A stretch of 64,000 bases of DNA from Alphaproteobacteria bacterium (GCA_039980135.1 JBDXCV010000003.1:868001-932000); one strand, 5' to 3'. Shown: positions 38,594-47,669, counted from the first letter of the stretch. Notes: generated by a model not told the origin, from the letters alone. Program-made: numbers and translations.

Positions 38594-38663
38594 CCTCATC
38601 CTGAGCCTGGCGAAGGACAGGGTGGCGCTCCGTTCCTCATACTTCGACGCGCTCAGCATGAGG
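38594..38663. repeat. Palindromic intergenic element between asd and the 4Fe-4S gene
   Basis: Arms of 22 bases at 38594-38615 and 38642-38663 are inverted copies with about 4 mismatches (CCTCATCCTGAGC against GCTCAGCATGAGG). The right arm ends in GAGGA (38660-38664), 7 bases before the next start codon at 38672, so the repeat supplies the ribosome-binding site. It looks like a dispersed non-coding palindrome family. Confidence 0.8.
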
Positions 38664-38671
38664 AATTCAGC

Positions 38672-39343
38672 ATGCGTATGGACCATATCAAGTCTGCGCT
38701 TGCCGAGCACGGGCTGATCCCGCGCGGCGGGTTCCATCCGGTACTCGAAGACAAGGTGCCGGGGGATCCAGCGACCCTCGTCTTGGTCGGCAATGCCGGG
38801 CCGGACATGTGGGCGGCGTTCGATGCCGTGCGCGGCGACTATCCAGGCGATGCCAATCCTCTCGATGCGTGGATTTTGGATGTCTTGACCGACATTGCGG
38901 CGTCGCTCGGCGCCACGCCCCTGTTTCCCTCCGGTGGGCCACCCCATTTGCCGTTCCAGCGCTGGGCGCAACAGACCGAGCCGGTTTATCCCTCGCCGGT
39001 CGGTGTGCTGATCCATCCGGTGTTCGGGTTGTGGCACGCCTACCGCGGAGCCTTGGCCTTTTCTGAAAAACTCGAACTCACGACACCGGATCCAACGCCG
39101 TCACCCTGTGATAGTTGCGCCGACAAGCCCTGCCTGTCCGCCTGCCCTGTGAGCGCTTTTGACGGGTCGGCCTATGACGTGCGCGCCTGCGCCGGGCATA
39201 TCACGGCGGCGGACAGCGGCGATTGCATGGGAAGGGGGTGCCTGGCGCGGCGGGCCTGTCCGGTCGGGCAGGATTACATGTATACGCCCGCCCAGGCCGC
39301 GTTCCACATGCGTGCCTTCGTGAACGCCCAGGCGGGCGGCTAG
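38672..39343 (+). CDS. 4Fe-4S ferredoxin-like protein
   Basis: A 223-residue protein with a soluble N-terminal domain (VLVGNAGPDMWAAFDAVRGD) and a C-terminal cysteine-rich region: CDSCADKPCLSACP and, after 30 residues, CMGRGCLARRACPVG. The first resembles one 4Fe-4S binding motif (CxxCxxxxCxxxCP); the second is a degenerate partner. The arrangement recalls the ferredoxin domain of epoxyqueuosine reductase QueG, but the protein is much shorter and lacks clear cobalamin motifs. Role unknown. An in-frame ATG at 38678 is an alternative start. Confidence 0.8.
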   Translation: MRMDHIKSALAEHGLIPRGGFHPVLEDKVPGDPATLVLVGNAGPDMWAAFDAVRGDYPGDANPLDAWILDVLTDIAASLGATPLFPSGGPPHLPFQRWAQQTEPVYPSPVGVLIHPVFGLWHAYRGALAFSEKLELTTPDPTPSPCDSCADKPCLSACPVSAFDGSAYDVRACAGHITAADSGDCMGRGCLARRACPVGQDYMYTPAQAAFHMRAFVNAQAGG

Positions 39344-40260
39344 CCTCTGGCTGTCAGCATCTCGCGGGCGGCGAGCAACCCGCCCCCGACGATAAGTAAA
39401 CAGGCCGCGACCAACGTCCATGTTCCCGCCGCCAGCCCGGTGGCGACCAGCAGCACGGTCGAGAGCAGGGGGGCGGCGTAGGCGGCGGCACCGAGTACCC
39501 GCAGGTCGCCATGCTTGACGCCATGATCCCAGACGAAGAAGGCTGCGCCCACCGGGCCGAGGCCGAGGCCGAGCACCGCCAGCCAGGCGATGATTCCGTC
39601 CGGCCAGACGGTCGTCTCGAGTGCGAAATGTGCGGCACATGCCAGCAACGCGGTACCGCCGCAGAAGGCGCCGACCGCGTCGGTCGAGATGTGGGCGAAG
39701 CGTCGCGACAACACCGAGTAGCCCGACCAGGCCAGCGCGGCCCCGGCAGCGGCCAGATAACCGTCGATGTAGTCCGGGCGGACCTGCAGGCTGGCGTCCC
39801 ACGGGCCGTTGCCCATGACGATCAAGGCGGTGCCGGCGAAGCCCAGGGCGGCGCCCGCGAGGTGATACCAGCGCAGGCGACCGACGCCGGTGTCGGACGG
39901 TAACAGGGCCGAAAAAAGAACGATCAGCATGGGCCAGAGATAGTTGATCAGGTTGGCGTCGGCCGGCGGCGCGTTCTGGATGCCGGCGAAATAGAGCAGG
40001 TGATAGCCGAACAGACCGGTGATCCCGAGCGCCCAAACAGGCGCCGGCTGGCGCAGATGGCTCAGAGGGTTCTCGCCGCGCAGCAGCCAGATGGTTGCGG
40101 CGAGAACAAAGACGATGGTGAAGGCCATCGCCACGAGCTGCAGGGGCGGGACCGGGCCGGCAAGCGCGCCGAACAGCGCGAGTGTGGACCAGATCAGCAC
40201 CGCCGACAGGCCGATCAGCGTGGCCCGGCGCCTGCTGCTTGTCCCCGGTGTGGTGTTCAC
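39340..40260 (-). CDS. EamA/DMT superfamily transporter
   Basis: A 306-residue, 10-helix exporter-type protein with IGLSAVLIWSTLALFGALAG at the start and two EamA halves (GYHLLYFAGIQNAPPADANL and YSVLSRRFAHISTD). The combination resembles the aromatic amino acid exporter YddG subgroup, so amino-acid or metabolite efflux is likely. The start is GTG 40260, overlapping the Nudix stop (GTGA at 40257-40260). A longer upstream extension would lie inside the Nudix gene. Confidence 0.9.
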   Translation of the reverse strand: MNTTPGTSSRRRATLIGLSAVLIWSTLALFGALAGPVPPLQLVAMAFTIVFVLAATIWLLRGENPLSHLRQPAPVWALGITGLFGYHLLYFAGIQNAPPADANLINYLWPMLIVLFSALLPSDTGVGRLRWYHLAGAALGFAGTALIVMGNGPWDASLQVRPDYIDGYLAAAGAALAWSGYSVLSRRFAHISTDAVGAFCGGTALLACAAHFALETTVWPDGIIAWLAVLGLGLGPVGAAFFVWDHGVKHGDLRVLGAAAYAAPLLSTVLLVATGLAAGTWTLVAACLLIVGGGLLAAREMLTARG

Positions 40261-40835
40261 CGAGGTTCGGGCCGCCGAGACGAGACCAGCGTGGCGGCTT
40301 GCATGATGATGCGGACCGTCTCGGACCAGAGCGACAATTCCCCGATCCGGTCGAGCGGCCACCATTCGGCGTGGGCGGCGTCGCCACCGGCCACGGGGTC
40401 GCCGCCGACCCAGACCGCTGCGCAATCGACGAGGGTGTAATGGTAGCGTATGCGCGCCATGTCCTGCCGTGGCGTGTCCTCTAGCGGCCTGCCATGCAGC
40501 GCGGTGACATTCGTGGCGTCGTCGTCGTTCGCCGCCGCCAGCCCAGTGTCTTCGGTGCCGATACCGGCCGTCCCGGGGCGCGGCGGGTCGCCGTCCCTGA
40601 CGATCGCATCGACCACATCGACGATGCCGATCACGTCGATCTCCACGGCGGTCTCCTCGCGCACTTCGCGCACGGCGGTGTCCTGCCAGGTCTCGCCGAG
40701 TTCCTGTTTGCCGCCGGGGATGCTCCACTGGCCGAGGCGCGGCTCACGCCCGCGGCGGATCATCAGGACTTCATCCGCCCGCAGCACGACAACCCCGACC
40801 CCCACGATGGGCCGGTCGGGATATTCGCGGCTCAT
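40257..40835 (-). CDS. Nudix hydrolase
   Basis: A 192-residue protein with a good Nudix box, GKQELGETWQDTAVREVREE (residues 42-61), which hydrolyses nucleoside diphosphates linked to another moiety using Mg. Between the box and the C-terminal strand there is an extra ~45-residue stretch (DAIVRDGDPPRPGTAGIGTE and DDDATNVTALHGR) not usual in compact Nudix enzymes. Its ATG overlaps the TerC stop (40832-40835), giving a TerC-Nudix-EamA transcript. Confidence 0.9.
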   Translation of the reverse strand: MSREYPDRPIVGVGVVVLRADEVLMIRRGREPRLGQWSIPGGKQELGETWQDTAVREVREETAVEIDVIGIVDVVDAIVRDGDPPRPGTAGIGTEDTGLAAANDDDATNVTALHGRPLEDTPRQDMARIRYHYTLVDCAAVWVGGDPVAGGDAAHAEWWPLDRIGELSLWSETVRIIMQAATLVSSRRPEPR

Positions 40836-41575
40836 TCGGCGGTTTCTCGTGTCGTGCCGTTACGCCGTTTGCGGGCAATCAGGTTGAGAATTTCGATCGC
40901 CGTGGCGAAGGCGACGCCGAAATAGAGATAGCCGCGCGGGATGTGGAATTCGAACCCGTCGGCGATCAGTGCCACGCCGATCAGCAGCAGGAATGACAGC
41001 GCCAGCATTTTCACCGTCGGATGCCGTTGCACGAAGGCGCTGAGGGGTTCCGCCGCGACGATCATGACGCCGATGGCAATGGTCACGGCGGCCACCATGA
41101 TGACGATCTCGTCGGCCATGCCGATGGCGGTCAGGACCGAATCCAGCGAGAAGACCAGATCGAGCAGGAAGATCTGCACCAGCACGGCGGCGAAGACCGC
41201 CGAGCCGGGTTTGCCGCCATGGCCATGCCCGTCTGTATCGCCTTCGAGCATGACGTGGATTTCGGTTGTGGCCTTGTAGATCAGGAACAACCCGCCGACC
41301 GCGAGGATCAGGTCCCGCCAGGACAATTCGATGCCCAGGAATGACGCAAACGGCGCGGTCAGTCCGATCAGCCAGCCGAGCGCGAGCAGCAGCACCACCC
41401 GGCCGCCGAGCGCCATGATCAGCCCGATCCGCCGGGCGCGCGGTTGCTGTGCGGCCGGCAGGCGCGATGTGACGATCGACAGGAAAATCACATTGTCGAC
41501 GCCAAGCACGACCTCGAGCAGGGTCAAGGTCAGCAGGCTGGCCCACGCGGCCGGGTCGGTCAGCAGTTCGAGCAT
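40832..41575 (-). CDS. TerC family integral membrane protein
   Basis: A 247-residue, roughly 7-helix protein with the TerC signatures LEVVLGVDNVIFLSI and LLDLVFSLDSVLTAIGM, each with paired acidic residues within membrane helices. TerC-family proteins are linked to metal-ion (notably manganese) export and tellurite resistance. A His/Gly-rich loop (GDTDGHGHGGKPG) could bind metal. It heads the leftward TerC-Nudix-EamA operon. Confidence 0.92.
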   Translation of the reverse strand: MLELLTDPAAWASLLTLTLLEVVLGVDNVIFLSIVTSRLPAAQQPRARRIGLIMALGGRVVLLLALGWLIGLTAPFASFLGIELSWRDLILAVGGLFLIYKATTEIHVMLEGDTDGHGHGGKPGSAVFAAVLVQIFLLDLVFSLDSVLTAIGMADEIVIMVAAVTIAIGVMIVAAEPLSAFVQRHPTVKMLALSFLLLIGVALIADGFEFHIPRGYLYFGVAFATAIEILNLIARKRRNGTTRETAE

Positions 41576-41602
41576 TTCCGGGTACTGTCGGTTCCCGGCG
41601 GC

Positions 41603-42325
41603 TTAGTACATATGCTGGCCACCGTTGATCGAAAGGGTCGACCCGGTGATGAAGTCGGCGTTGTCGGCCGTCAGGAAAATAACGCCGCGCGCAATGTCGT
41701 CGGCCTTGCCCAGCCGCCCGACGGGGATGCCCGCGATAATTTTCTCAAGCACGTCCGGCGGGACCGCGCGCACCATATCGGTGTCCACATAGCCCGGCGC
41801 GATGGCGTTGACCGTGATGTTCTTTGACGCGCCTTCCTGGGCGAGTGCCTTGGTGAAACCGTGAATACCCGACTTCGTGGCGGCGTAGTTGACCTGGCCA
41901 TACTGGCCGGCCTGGCCGTTGATCGAACCGATGTTCACGATCCGGCCGAAGCTGCGCTCGCGCATGCCCTCGATGACTGCGCGCGAACAGTTGAATACGC
42001 CCGACAGGTTGGTGTCGATCACGTCCTTCCACTGTTCGTAGGTCATCCGGTGCATGGTGCCGTCACGGGTGATACCGGCGTTGTTGACCAGAATCTCGAT
42101 GGGCCCGAGATCCTTCTCGATCTCGGCGGCGGCGGCCGCGACAGCCTCATGGTCGGAGACATCGAACTTCATGGCCTTGATGCCGGTGGCCTCTTCGAAT
42201 TCGCGTGCGGCGTGATCGTTGCCGGCATAGTTGACGACGACGTCGCGGCCCGCATTTTTCAATGCGATCGCAATTGCGGCACCGATCCCTCGTGTGCCGC
42301 CTGTAACCAATGCAACTCGACCCAT
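41603..42325 (-). CDS. phaB: Acetoacetyl-CoA reductase
   Basis: A 240-residue short-chain dehydrogenase with TGGTRGIGAAIA, NNAGITRD, and the catalytic Ser-Tyr-Lys in GSINGQAGQYGQVNYAATKSG split around residues 138-155. The RDGTMHRMTYEQWKDVIDTN segment is characteristic of PhaB. It reduces acetoacetyl-CoA to (R)-3-hydroxybutyryl-CoA with NADPH for PHA synthesis. It lies 111 bases after phaA in the same orientation. Confidence 0.95.
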   Translation of the reverse strand: MGRVALVTGGTRGIGAAIAIALKNAGRDVVVNYAGNDHAAREFEEATGIKAMKFDVSDHEAVAAAAAEIEKDLGPIEILVNNAGITRDGTMHRMTYEQWKDVIDTNLSGVFNCSRAVIEGMRERSFGRIVNIGSINGQAGQYGQVNYAATKSGIHGFTKALAQEGASKNITVNAIAPGYVDTDMVRAVPPDVLEKIIAGIPVGRLGKADDIARGVIFLTADNADFITGSTLSINGGQHMY

Positions 42326-42436
42326 TTCACTCTCCCAGTTAGGCGGAATGCCGACGCCTGTAACCGGCGTTCTCGTGCTGCCCGCGTTGAAATTTGCGTT
42401 CCCCGTTATTCCGGTGCGGCTTGCGCTGCGCGACGC

Positions 42437-43612
42437 CTAGTCGCGTTCGACGCAGAGCGCGATGCCCATGCCGCCGCCGATACACAGGGTGGTGAGACCC
42501 TTCTTGGCATCGCGTTTCTGCATCTCGTGCAGCAGGGTGACCAGCACCCGCGCGCCGGACGCACCGATCGGGTGGCCGATGGCGATGGCGCCGCCGTTGA
42601 CGTTGACGATCTCCGGGTCCCAGCCCATGTCGCGATTGACCGCGATGGCCTGGGCAGCGAAGGCCTCGTTGGCCTCAACCAGATCCACATCGTCGACGCT
42701 CCAGCCGGCCCGCTCCAGTGCCTTGCGGCTGGCCGGGATCGGGCCCGAGCCCATCACGGCGGGATCGACGCCGGCGGTCGCCCAGGAGGCGATCCGCGCC
42801 AGCGGGGTAATGCCGCGTTTGGCGGCCTCGTCCGAGCTCATCAGTACTGCCGCAGCACCGCCGTCATTGATCCCCGAGGCGTTGCCCGCGGTGACGGTGC
42901 CCTCCTTGGAGAAAGCGGGGCGGAGCTTGCCCAGCGTTTCGGCCGTGGTGCCGTGCCGGGGATACTCGTCGGCGTCGACCACGATGTCGCCCTTGCGTGT
43001 CTGGATCGTGACGGCCGCGATCTCGTCGGCGAACCGTCCGTCATTCTGGGCGGCTTCGGCCTTCTGCTGGGAGCCGGCCGCAAACGCATCCTGCTCATCA
43101 CGCGTGATCTGCCACTTCTCCGCGACATTCTCCGCCGTGGTGCCCATGTGGTAGCCCATCAGCGAGCACCACAAGCCGTCATTGATCATCGTGTCGACAA
43201 ATTTGACGTCACCCATCTTGGTGCCGTTGCGCATTTGCGACGCATGGGGCGACTGGCTCATGCTCTCCTGGCCGCCCGCGACGACGACATCCGCCTCGCC
43301 AAGTTTGATCGACTGGAAACCCTGGGCGACGGCGCGCAGGCCCGAGCCGCATACCTGGTTGATCAGATAGGCCGTCCGGTCTTCCGGGATACCCGCGGCC
43401 AGCAGCGCCTGGCGGGCCGGGTTCATGCCGGTCGCGGCGGTCAGGACCTGACCCATCACCACTTCGTCGACATCCGCCGCCGGGACGCCGGCCCGCTCGA
43501 GTGCGTTTGAAATGGCAACCGTACCAAGCTCCGCGCCGCTGAGGCTGGCAAGTGCGCCGTTGAAGGCTCCGACAGGTGTCCGGGCTGCCCCGGCAATCAC
43601 GACGTCCGACAT
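42437..43612 (-). CDS. phaA: Acetyl-CoA C-acetyltransferase
   Basis: A 391-residue thiolase with nucleophile Cys88 ([11 protein letters not shown]), His347 ([12 protein letters not shown]) and Cys377 (TLCIGGGMG). It condenses two acetyl-CoA to acetoacetyl-CoA, the first step of PHB synthesis; its position upstream of phaB and near phaC, phaR supports the biosynthetic role. PhaA and FadA-type thiolases are alike, but length and context favour PhaA. Confidence 0.95.
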   Translation of the reverse strand: MSDVVIAGAARTPVGAFNGALASLSGAELGTVAISNALERAGVPAADVDEVVMGQVLTAATGMNPARQALLAAGIPEDRTAYLINQVCGSGLRAVAQGFQSIKLGEADVVVAGGQESMSQSPHASQMRNGTKMGDVKFVDTMINDGLWCSLMGYHMGTTAENVAEKWQITRDEQDAFAAGSQQKAEAAQNDGRFADEIAAVTIQTRKGDIVVDADEYPRHGTTAETLGKLRPAFSKEGTVTAGNASGINDGGAAAVLMSSDEAAKRGITPLARIASWATAGVDPAVMGSGPIPASRKALERAGWSVDDVDLVEANEAFAAQAIAVNRDMGWDPEIVNVNGGAIAIGHPIGASGARVLVTLLHEMQKRDAKKGLTTLCIGGGMGIALCVERD

Positions 43613-43736
43613 TTAGCTCTCCTGATTAAGGCTGCGGATCGATCCGGGTTCGTTGCGCATCGCACAAACTCCCTGAAACCCGCCGATTTTCAGACTTCAT
43701 TGGATATAGACCGGGTTGGAGGCCGAGTCCAGCATA

Positions 43737-44879
43737 CTACCGGCACGAGACATCTGACAGCCAGTCACCGAGCGGTTCCCAAACAAGTTTCCGGGCGCGA
43801 GACCCCGCGACCATCCCGATATGTCCGAGCGGCGGGCTGCTGGCTTCGGCGTTCGGCAATGCGTCGGCCAGAGATTGTGCCGATGCCGGCGGGACGATGC
43901 GGTCCTGGCGGGGGATCAGCACCCGCGCCGGGACGGTAATCGCCTCGGGACGGACCGCGGCACCCGCGATTTCCCAACGGCCTTCATGGGGCGTGTTGCG
44001 GCCGTACCAGCCGCCCATGCATTCGCGTGCAACGGGTCCGGACAACGGCACCCCGTCATTCAGCCAGTCTTCCAGCGCCACGAAGTCAGTCGCCGCCTGG
44101 CTGTTCGGTTGCGCCGTAGCAAAACGGATGAATTTGCGGGGGACCATGAACGGATCGAGCGCCGAGAACATCGACTGGATGATATCCACCGGCAGTTCGC
44201 CATATGCCTCCAGAAGGGTAGCCGAGGCCTCGACCGCGCGGGCGAGCGCTTCGGCATGGGCCTTGCGCTCGGCGTGGAAATTCCATGGGGTGGCGAGCAA
44301 GCCAAGCGCGGAGACTTCGGTCGGCCGCTGCGCCGCGAGCGCCAGCGCCAGCAGGCCGCCCATGCAATAACCGACGACCGGCACCGGTCCTTTTGCCAGT
44401 GCGACAGCCTGGCCCAGTGCACCCGCGAGCGGCCCGGTGATGTAGTCGGTGAGCGTGAAGTTGCGTTCCGCCGGTCCGGGCAGGCCCCAGTCCACCAGAA
44501 GGGGGCGAAGGCCGGTCTCGGCCGCGAGCCAGCGCATCAGGCTGCGCCGTTCGGACAGATCGAGGATATAGGCCCGGTTGATCAGGGACGGCACGAACAG
44601 AACCGGCTGTCCGTCACCGTGCCCGTAGTCGAGCAGCCGGGCCGCGCCCGATTTCCATAAGGTTGGCGGGTCGGCCAGGTCGCGATGATAGGGATGGTGC
44701 CTGTAGGCGTTCACGCCGGCGGAGAACGCGGTCAGCCGTGCGGCAATCTCGGCCTCGACGGCGTCGGCGAGAGGGTCAGCCTCGTTTTCGGCCGCCGGTT
44801 CCGCCGGCAGGTTTTTTTGCAGCTGTGCGGCCCGCGCGGCCACTTCCGGCTTCCAGACGATGGAGGCGTTCCTCAACAT
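43737..44879 (-). CDS. phaC: Class III-like polyhydroxyalkanoate synthase catalytic subunit
   Basis: About 380 residues, matching the short class III/IV PhaC. Visible features: VLFVPSLINRAYILDL near residue 115, a lipase-like box GYCMGG with catalytic Cys172, Asp326 (PRQDRIVPP) and His353 (GHIGMVAG). It polymerises (R)-3-hydroxyacyl-CoA at the granule surface. The start is uncertain: ATG 44879 gives MLRNASIVWKPE but overlaps the upstream PhaE-like gene by about 104 bases, and in-frame ATGs at 44924, 44966 and 44984 would deepen the overlap. None has a strong ribosome site, so translational coupling is likely. A non-polymerase alpha/beta hydrolase is possible but less likely given context. Confidence 0.85.
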   Translation of the reverse strand: MLRNASIVWKPEVAARAAQLQKNLPAEPAAENEADPLADAVEAEIAARLTAFSAGVNAYRHHPYHRDLADPPTLWKSGAARLLDYGHGDGQPVLFVPSLINRAYILDLSERRSLMRWLAAETGLRPLLVDWGLPGPAERNFTLTDYITGPLAGALGQAVALAKGPVPVVGYCMGGLLALALAAQRPTEVSALGLLATPWNFHAERKAHAEALARAVEASATLLEAYGELPVDIIQSMFSALDPFMVPRKFIRFATAQPNSQAATDFVALEDWLNDGVPLSGPVARECMGGWYGRNTPHEGRWEIAGAAVRPEAITVPARVLIPRQDRIVPPASAQSLADALPNAEASSPPLGHIGMVAGSRARKLVWEPLGDWLSDVSCR

Positions 44880-45210
44880 CGGCAAGGCGCCGCGTGAGCT
44901 CGACCAGCTGTTGATCGCGGTCATCAGGTGCAGCGGCAGCGGGCGCGGCCCCAGCCTCGGATGCATGTTGATCTTTGGGTCCATCGGATCGGTCCGTCGT
45001 TGCGCGCATATTGTCGGACATCTGCGCCATGAGCGCAGCCAGCCCGGGGGCGCCCATGGGGTTCGTGAGTCCACCCAGTTGCGTCATCGTATCGAAGAAA
45101 CGTGCGGTTTGTTCGGCCAGATCGGGATCGGCCGCCATGGCCGAAAGCTGATCCTCCCATAGATCGAGATACTGCCGTGCGAGGGCTGCGAAATCCGGCT
45201 GATCGGTCAT
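44776..45210 (-). CDS. Short PhaE-like PHA synthase subunit
   Basis: A 144-residue, helical, partly coiled-coil protein: FAALARQYLDLWEDQLSAMA at the N-terminus, a Gly/Met-rich middle, and a heptad-like LTRRLADVEERLHRLEAG near the end, then a basic tail. Class III PHA synthases need a PhaE subunit; this resembles the PhaE N-terminal and C-terminal elements but is less than half the usual ~350 residues. It precedes and overlaps phaC and is divergent from phaR. A phasin-like or class IV PhaR-like subunit is the main alternative. Confidence 0.65.
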   Translation of the reverse strand: MTDQPDFAALARQYLDLWEDQLSAMAADPDLAEQTARFFDTMTQLGGLTNPMGAPGLAALMAQMSDNMRATTDRSDGPKDQHASEAGAAPAAAAPDDRDQQLVELTRRLADVEERLHRLEAGSGRAGRTAAKKPAGGTGGRKRG

Positions 45211-45283
45211 GATGTCCGACTATAGCCCCACGCTTCCGGGAATCGCCACCGGGACAATCGATGGAGACAAATATCCGCTGCGA

Positions 45284-45312
45284 TGCAACATAATTTCTTT
45301 TTCTGCTATACT
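45284..45312 (+). promoter_or_regulatory. Candidate phaR promoter
   Basis: TATACT at 45307-45312 resembles a sigma-70 -10 box, with a weaker TGCAAC-like -35 region at 45284-45289 spaced 17 bases. It lies 38 bases before the phaR start in the divergent phaE-like/phaR gap. PhaR commonly autoregulates; the nearby TGC-rich sequence could be its operator. Pattern match only. Confidence 0.35.
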
Positions 45313-45349
45313 GGGGGTCTTAACGACGAACATTGCGGTTCCGTGAATC

Positions 45350-45940
45350 ATGGCCAAATCAGACGAAACAGATCCGATCATCATCAAGAAGTACGCCAAT
45401 CGGCGACTCTACAACACGTCGACGAGCAAGTACGTGACCCTCGATGATTTGTCCCAGATGGTGAAAGACGGAACCGAGTTCCAGGTGGTCGATGCCAAAT
45501 CGGGCGACAATATCACCCGCTCTGTCCTGACCCAGATCATCTTTGAAGAAGAATCGAAGGGCCAGAACCTTCTGCCCGTCAGCTTCCTGCGCCAGCTTAT
45601 CCAGTTCTATGGCGACAGCCTTCAGACAATGGTGCCGAACTATCTCGAAGCGTCGATGGATGCGTTTTCGAACAATCAGGAACGCATGCGCGACTATATG
45701 CAGAACGCCGTCGGCCAGACGATGAACCCGTTTGCCCAATGGGAGGAGCTCGGCCGCCAGAACATGGCGATGTTCGAACGTGCCTTCCAGATGTTCACGC
45801 CCTACGGCGCGGCTGGTGCCGGTGAACCGGGAAATGAAGAAGGCGGGTCGGCGGCCCCGTCCGATGACGAATCGAAGCTTGATGATCTGAAGACTCAGGT
45901 CGAGAGCTTGCGTCGCCAGCTCGACGATTTGGCGCGCTGA
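45350..45940 (+). CDS. phaR: Polyhydroxyalkanoate synthesis repressor PhaR
   Basis: A 196-residue protein with the PhaR DNA-binding N-terminus (IIIKKYANRRLYNTSTSKYV and LDDLSQMVKDGTEFQVVDAK) and the PHB-accumulation domain (SFLRQLIQFYGDSLQTMVPN). PhaR binds nascent PHB granules and releases DNA, derepressing phasins and PHA genes. The acidic C-terminal helix (DESKLDDLKTQVESLRRQLD) is likely a coiled coil. It is divergent from the PhaE-like/PhaC pair. Confidence 0.96.
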   Translation: MAKSDETDPIIIKKYANRRLYNTSTSKYVTLDDLSQMVKDGTEFQVVDAKSGDNITRSVLTQIIFEEESKGQNLLPVSFLRQLIQFYGDSLQTMVPNYLEASMDAFSNNQERMRDYMQNAVGQTMNPFAQWEELGRQNMAMFERAFQMFTPYGAAGAGEPGNEEGGSAAPSDDESKLDDLKTQVESLRRQLDDLAR

Positions 45941-45948
45941 ACGCCATG

Positions 45949-45967
45949 AGGCCCGAATTCGGGGCCT
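45949..45967. terminator. Possible bidirectional hairpin at convergent gene ends
   Basis: AGGCCC (45949-45954) can pair with GGGCCT (45962-45967), with an internal CGAATTCG palindrome. It lies 9 bases after phaR and overlaps the stop of the converging PAS-GGDEF-EAL gene. No T-run is present, so terminator function is weakly supported. Confidence 0.35.
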
Positions 45968-47669
45968 AGGCCATCCAGTCGGGGTCGATCTCCGGCCGTC
46001 CGCAATGCCAGCCCTGAAGATAGTCGACCCCTTCGCGCCGGAGGAGTTCGGCTTCCTCTTCGGTTTCGACCCATTCCGCGACGGATTCAAGCCCGATTCC
46101 CTTGGCCAGATTGATCAGGGTGCGGACGAATAAAAGATTGTCTTCGTTGTGCACCAGATCGCGTACGAACGACCCGTCGATTTTGACCATCGCGACATTG
46201 AGCGCGCGCAGATGTCGGAAGGATGTGAAGCCGGCGCCGAAATCATCCAGCGCCACCCGGCAGCCGAACTTGTTGAGCGCGTCGACGAAGCGCGAAGATT
46301 CATCGATATCGTCGAGCGCGACTGTCTCCGTAATTTCGAGGATCAGACGTGTCGCGAGATCGCGGCGGTCCTGCAGGCGTTCCTCAAGCTGCCGTAGCCA
46401 CAGCGGATCGACTGCGGTCATACCCGAAACGTTGATCGACAGGTTCATCGCCGGGTTGCGCTCGAGCGCGTCGAGCCCCAGATCGAGCACTTTCCGGTCG
46501 ATCAGGCGCATCAGGCCCATTTGCTCGACGACGGGTACGAATCCGCCGGCCGCGACCGGATTGCCTTCCAGATCCAGCATGCGCGCGAGGCCTTCATAGA
46601 AGATGACCTCGCCGGTCGCAGTCGACATGATCGGTTGATAGGCGAGCTTGAAACGCCCCTCGTTGAGTGCCTGTTTGACTTGCTCCGCGACCACGAGATC
46701 GGGGCGTTCCGTACGGGTATGCTCCGGCATGTCGCTGTATTCGAGATAGCAGTCGCATCCCAGGCGCCGTGCGCCGCGCAGGGCGTTGTCAGCATTGGCC
46801 ACGATCTCATGTGCCGTCAACGCATCGGTCGGGAATATCGAGATGCCGATCGAGCCGGTGATCGTCATCTGACCCGCCGGCGTGGAAATGGGGGTTTCGC
46901 GGATCGTCGCCAGGAAACGGCTTGCGATTGTCGAGATCTCGGACGTGTTGCATTGGTTGACGATCACGGCGAAGCGGTCGGACCCGACCCGACCCACCAC
47001 GTCGCCGACGCGCATGCTTTCCTCGATACGCCGCGCGGTCGCCAGGACGATGGCGTCGGCCGTCTCTTCGCCATACACGTCGGACACGATATTCAGCTTG
47101 TCGAGCCCGACCAGAAGCAGCCCGCCTTGCCGATTACGGTGCAGGCCCTGCTTGATTGTGTGTTCCAGCGCTTCGCGCAGTCGCAGCCGGTTGTACTGAC
47201 CGGTCAGCGCGTCGTGATTCGAAAGGAAGTTTACTTCTTCCTCGGAACGTTTCCGGTCGTCGATGCAACGGACCATGCCGGTCAGTCGCATTGGTTTGCC
47301 GTTCGAAGACTTGGTGACGACGGCGCGTTCGCGAATCCAGATGAACTGGCCGGAATCGTCACGCAGCCTGAATTCGCGGTCAAAGGAATCACTGCGCACG
47401 AAGTGGTTCGACAATGCGATCATGCGGTGCGGCAGGTCTTCGGGATGGATCCGGCTGAGGAAGGTGTCTCCCGTCGCGACGCTGCCTGTATCCGAAATAT
47501 TGATGATCTCCGATACCTGGCCGGTCCAGCCAATTGTGTCGGTTTCCAGATCCCATTCGTAGAAGAGGTCGCCGGATGCCACAAGCAGCCCAACCAGATC
47601 CGACAGCGGCATGCTATCGACTGGTTCGGGTACACTTCCCGCTTCGGCCATGTGGGCCAGGTCCGACAT
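45966..47669 (-). CDS. PAS-GGDEF-EAL protein, degenerate cyclase with intact-looking phosphodiesterase
   Basis: A 567-residue cytoplasmic protein: PAS/PAC-like region (about residues 25-150, FYEWDLETDTIGWTG, FIWIRERAVV), GGDEF domain (about 160-320) and EAL domain (about 330-560). The GGDEF signature reads VGSDRF, so diguanylate cyclase activity is probably lost. The EAL domain has EGLAR, LSINVSG, ILEITET, LDDFGAGF and VKIDGSF, close to catalytically active c-di-GMP phosphodiesterases. No membrane helices are seen. The likely role is c-di-GMP breakdown modulated by a PAS input; this is inferred from motifs. Confidence 0.93.
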   Translation of the reverse strand: MSDLAHMAEAGSVPEPVDSMPLSDLVGLLVASGDLFYEWDLETDTIGWTGQVSEIINISDTGSVATGDTFLSRIHPEDLPHRMIALSNHFVRSDSFDREFRLRDDSGQFIWIRERAVVTKSSNGKPMRLTGMVRCIDDRKRSEEEVNFLSNHDALTGQYNRLRLREALEHTIKQGLHRNRQGGLLLVGLDKLNIVSDVYGEETADAIVLATARRIEESMRVGDVVGRVGSDRFAVIVNQCNTSEISTIASRFLATIRETPISTPAGQMTITGSIGISIFPTDALTAHEIVANADNALRGARRLGCDCYLEYSDMPEHTRTERPDLVVAEQVKQALNEGRFKLAYQPIMSTATGEVIFYEGLARMLDLEGNPVAAGGFVPVVEQMGLMRLIDRKVLDLGLDALERNPAMNLSINVSGMTAVDPLWLRQLEERLQDRRDLATRLILEITETVALDDIDESSRFVDALNKFGCRVALDDFGAGFTSFRHLRALNVAMVKIDGSFVRDLVHNEDNLLFVRTLINLAKGIGLESVAEWVETEEEAELLRREGVDYLQGWHCGRPEIDPDWMA

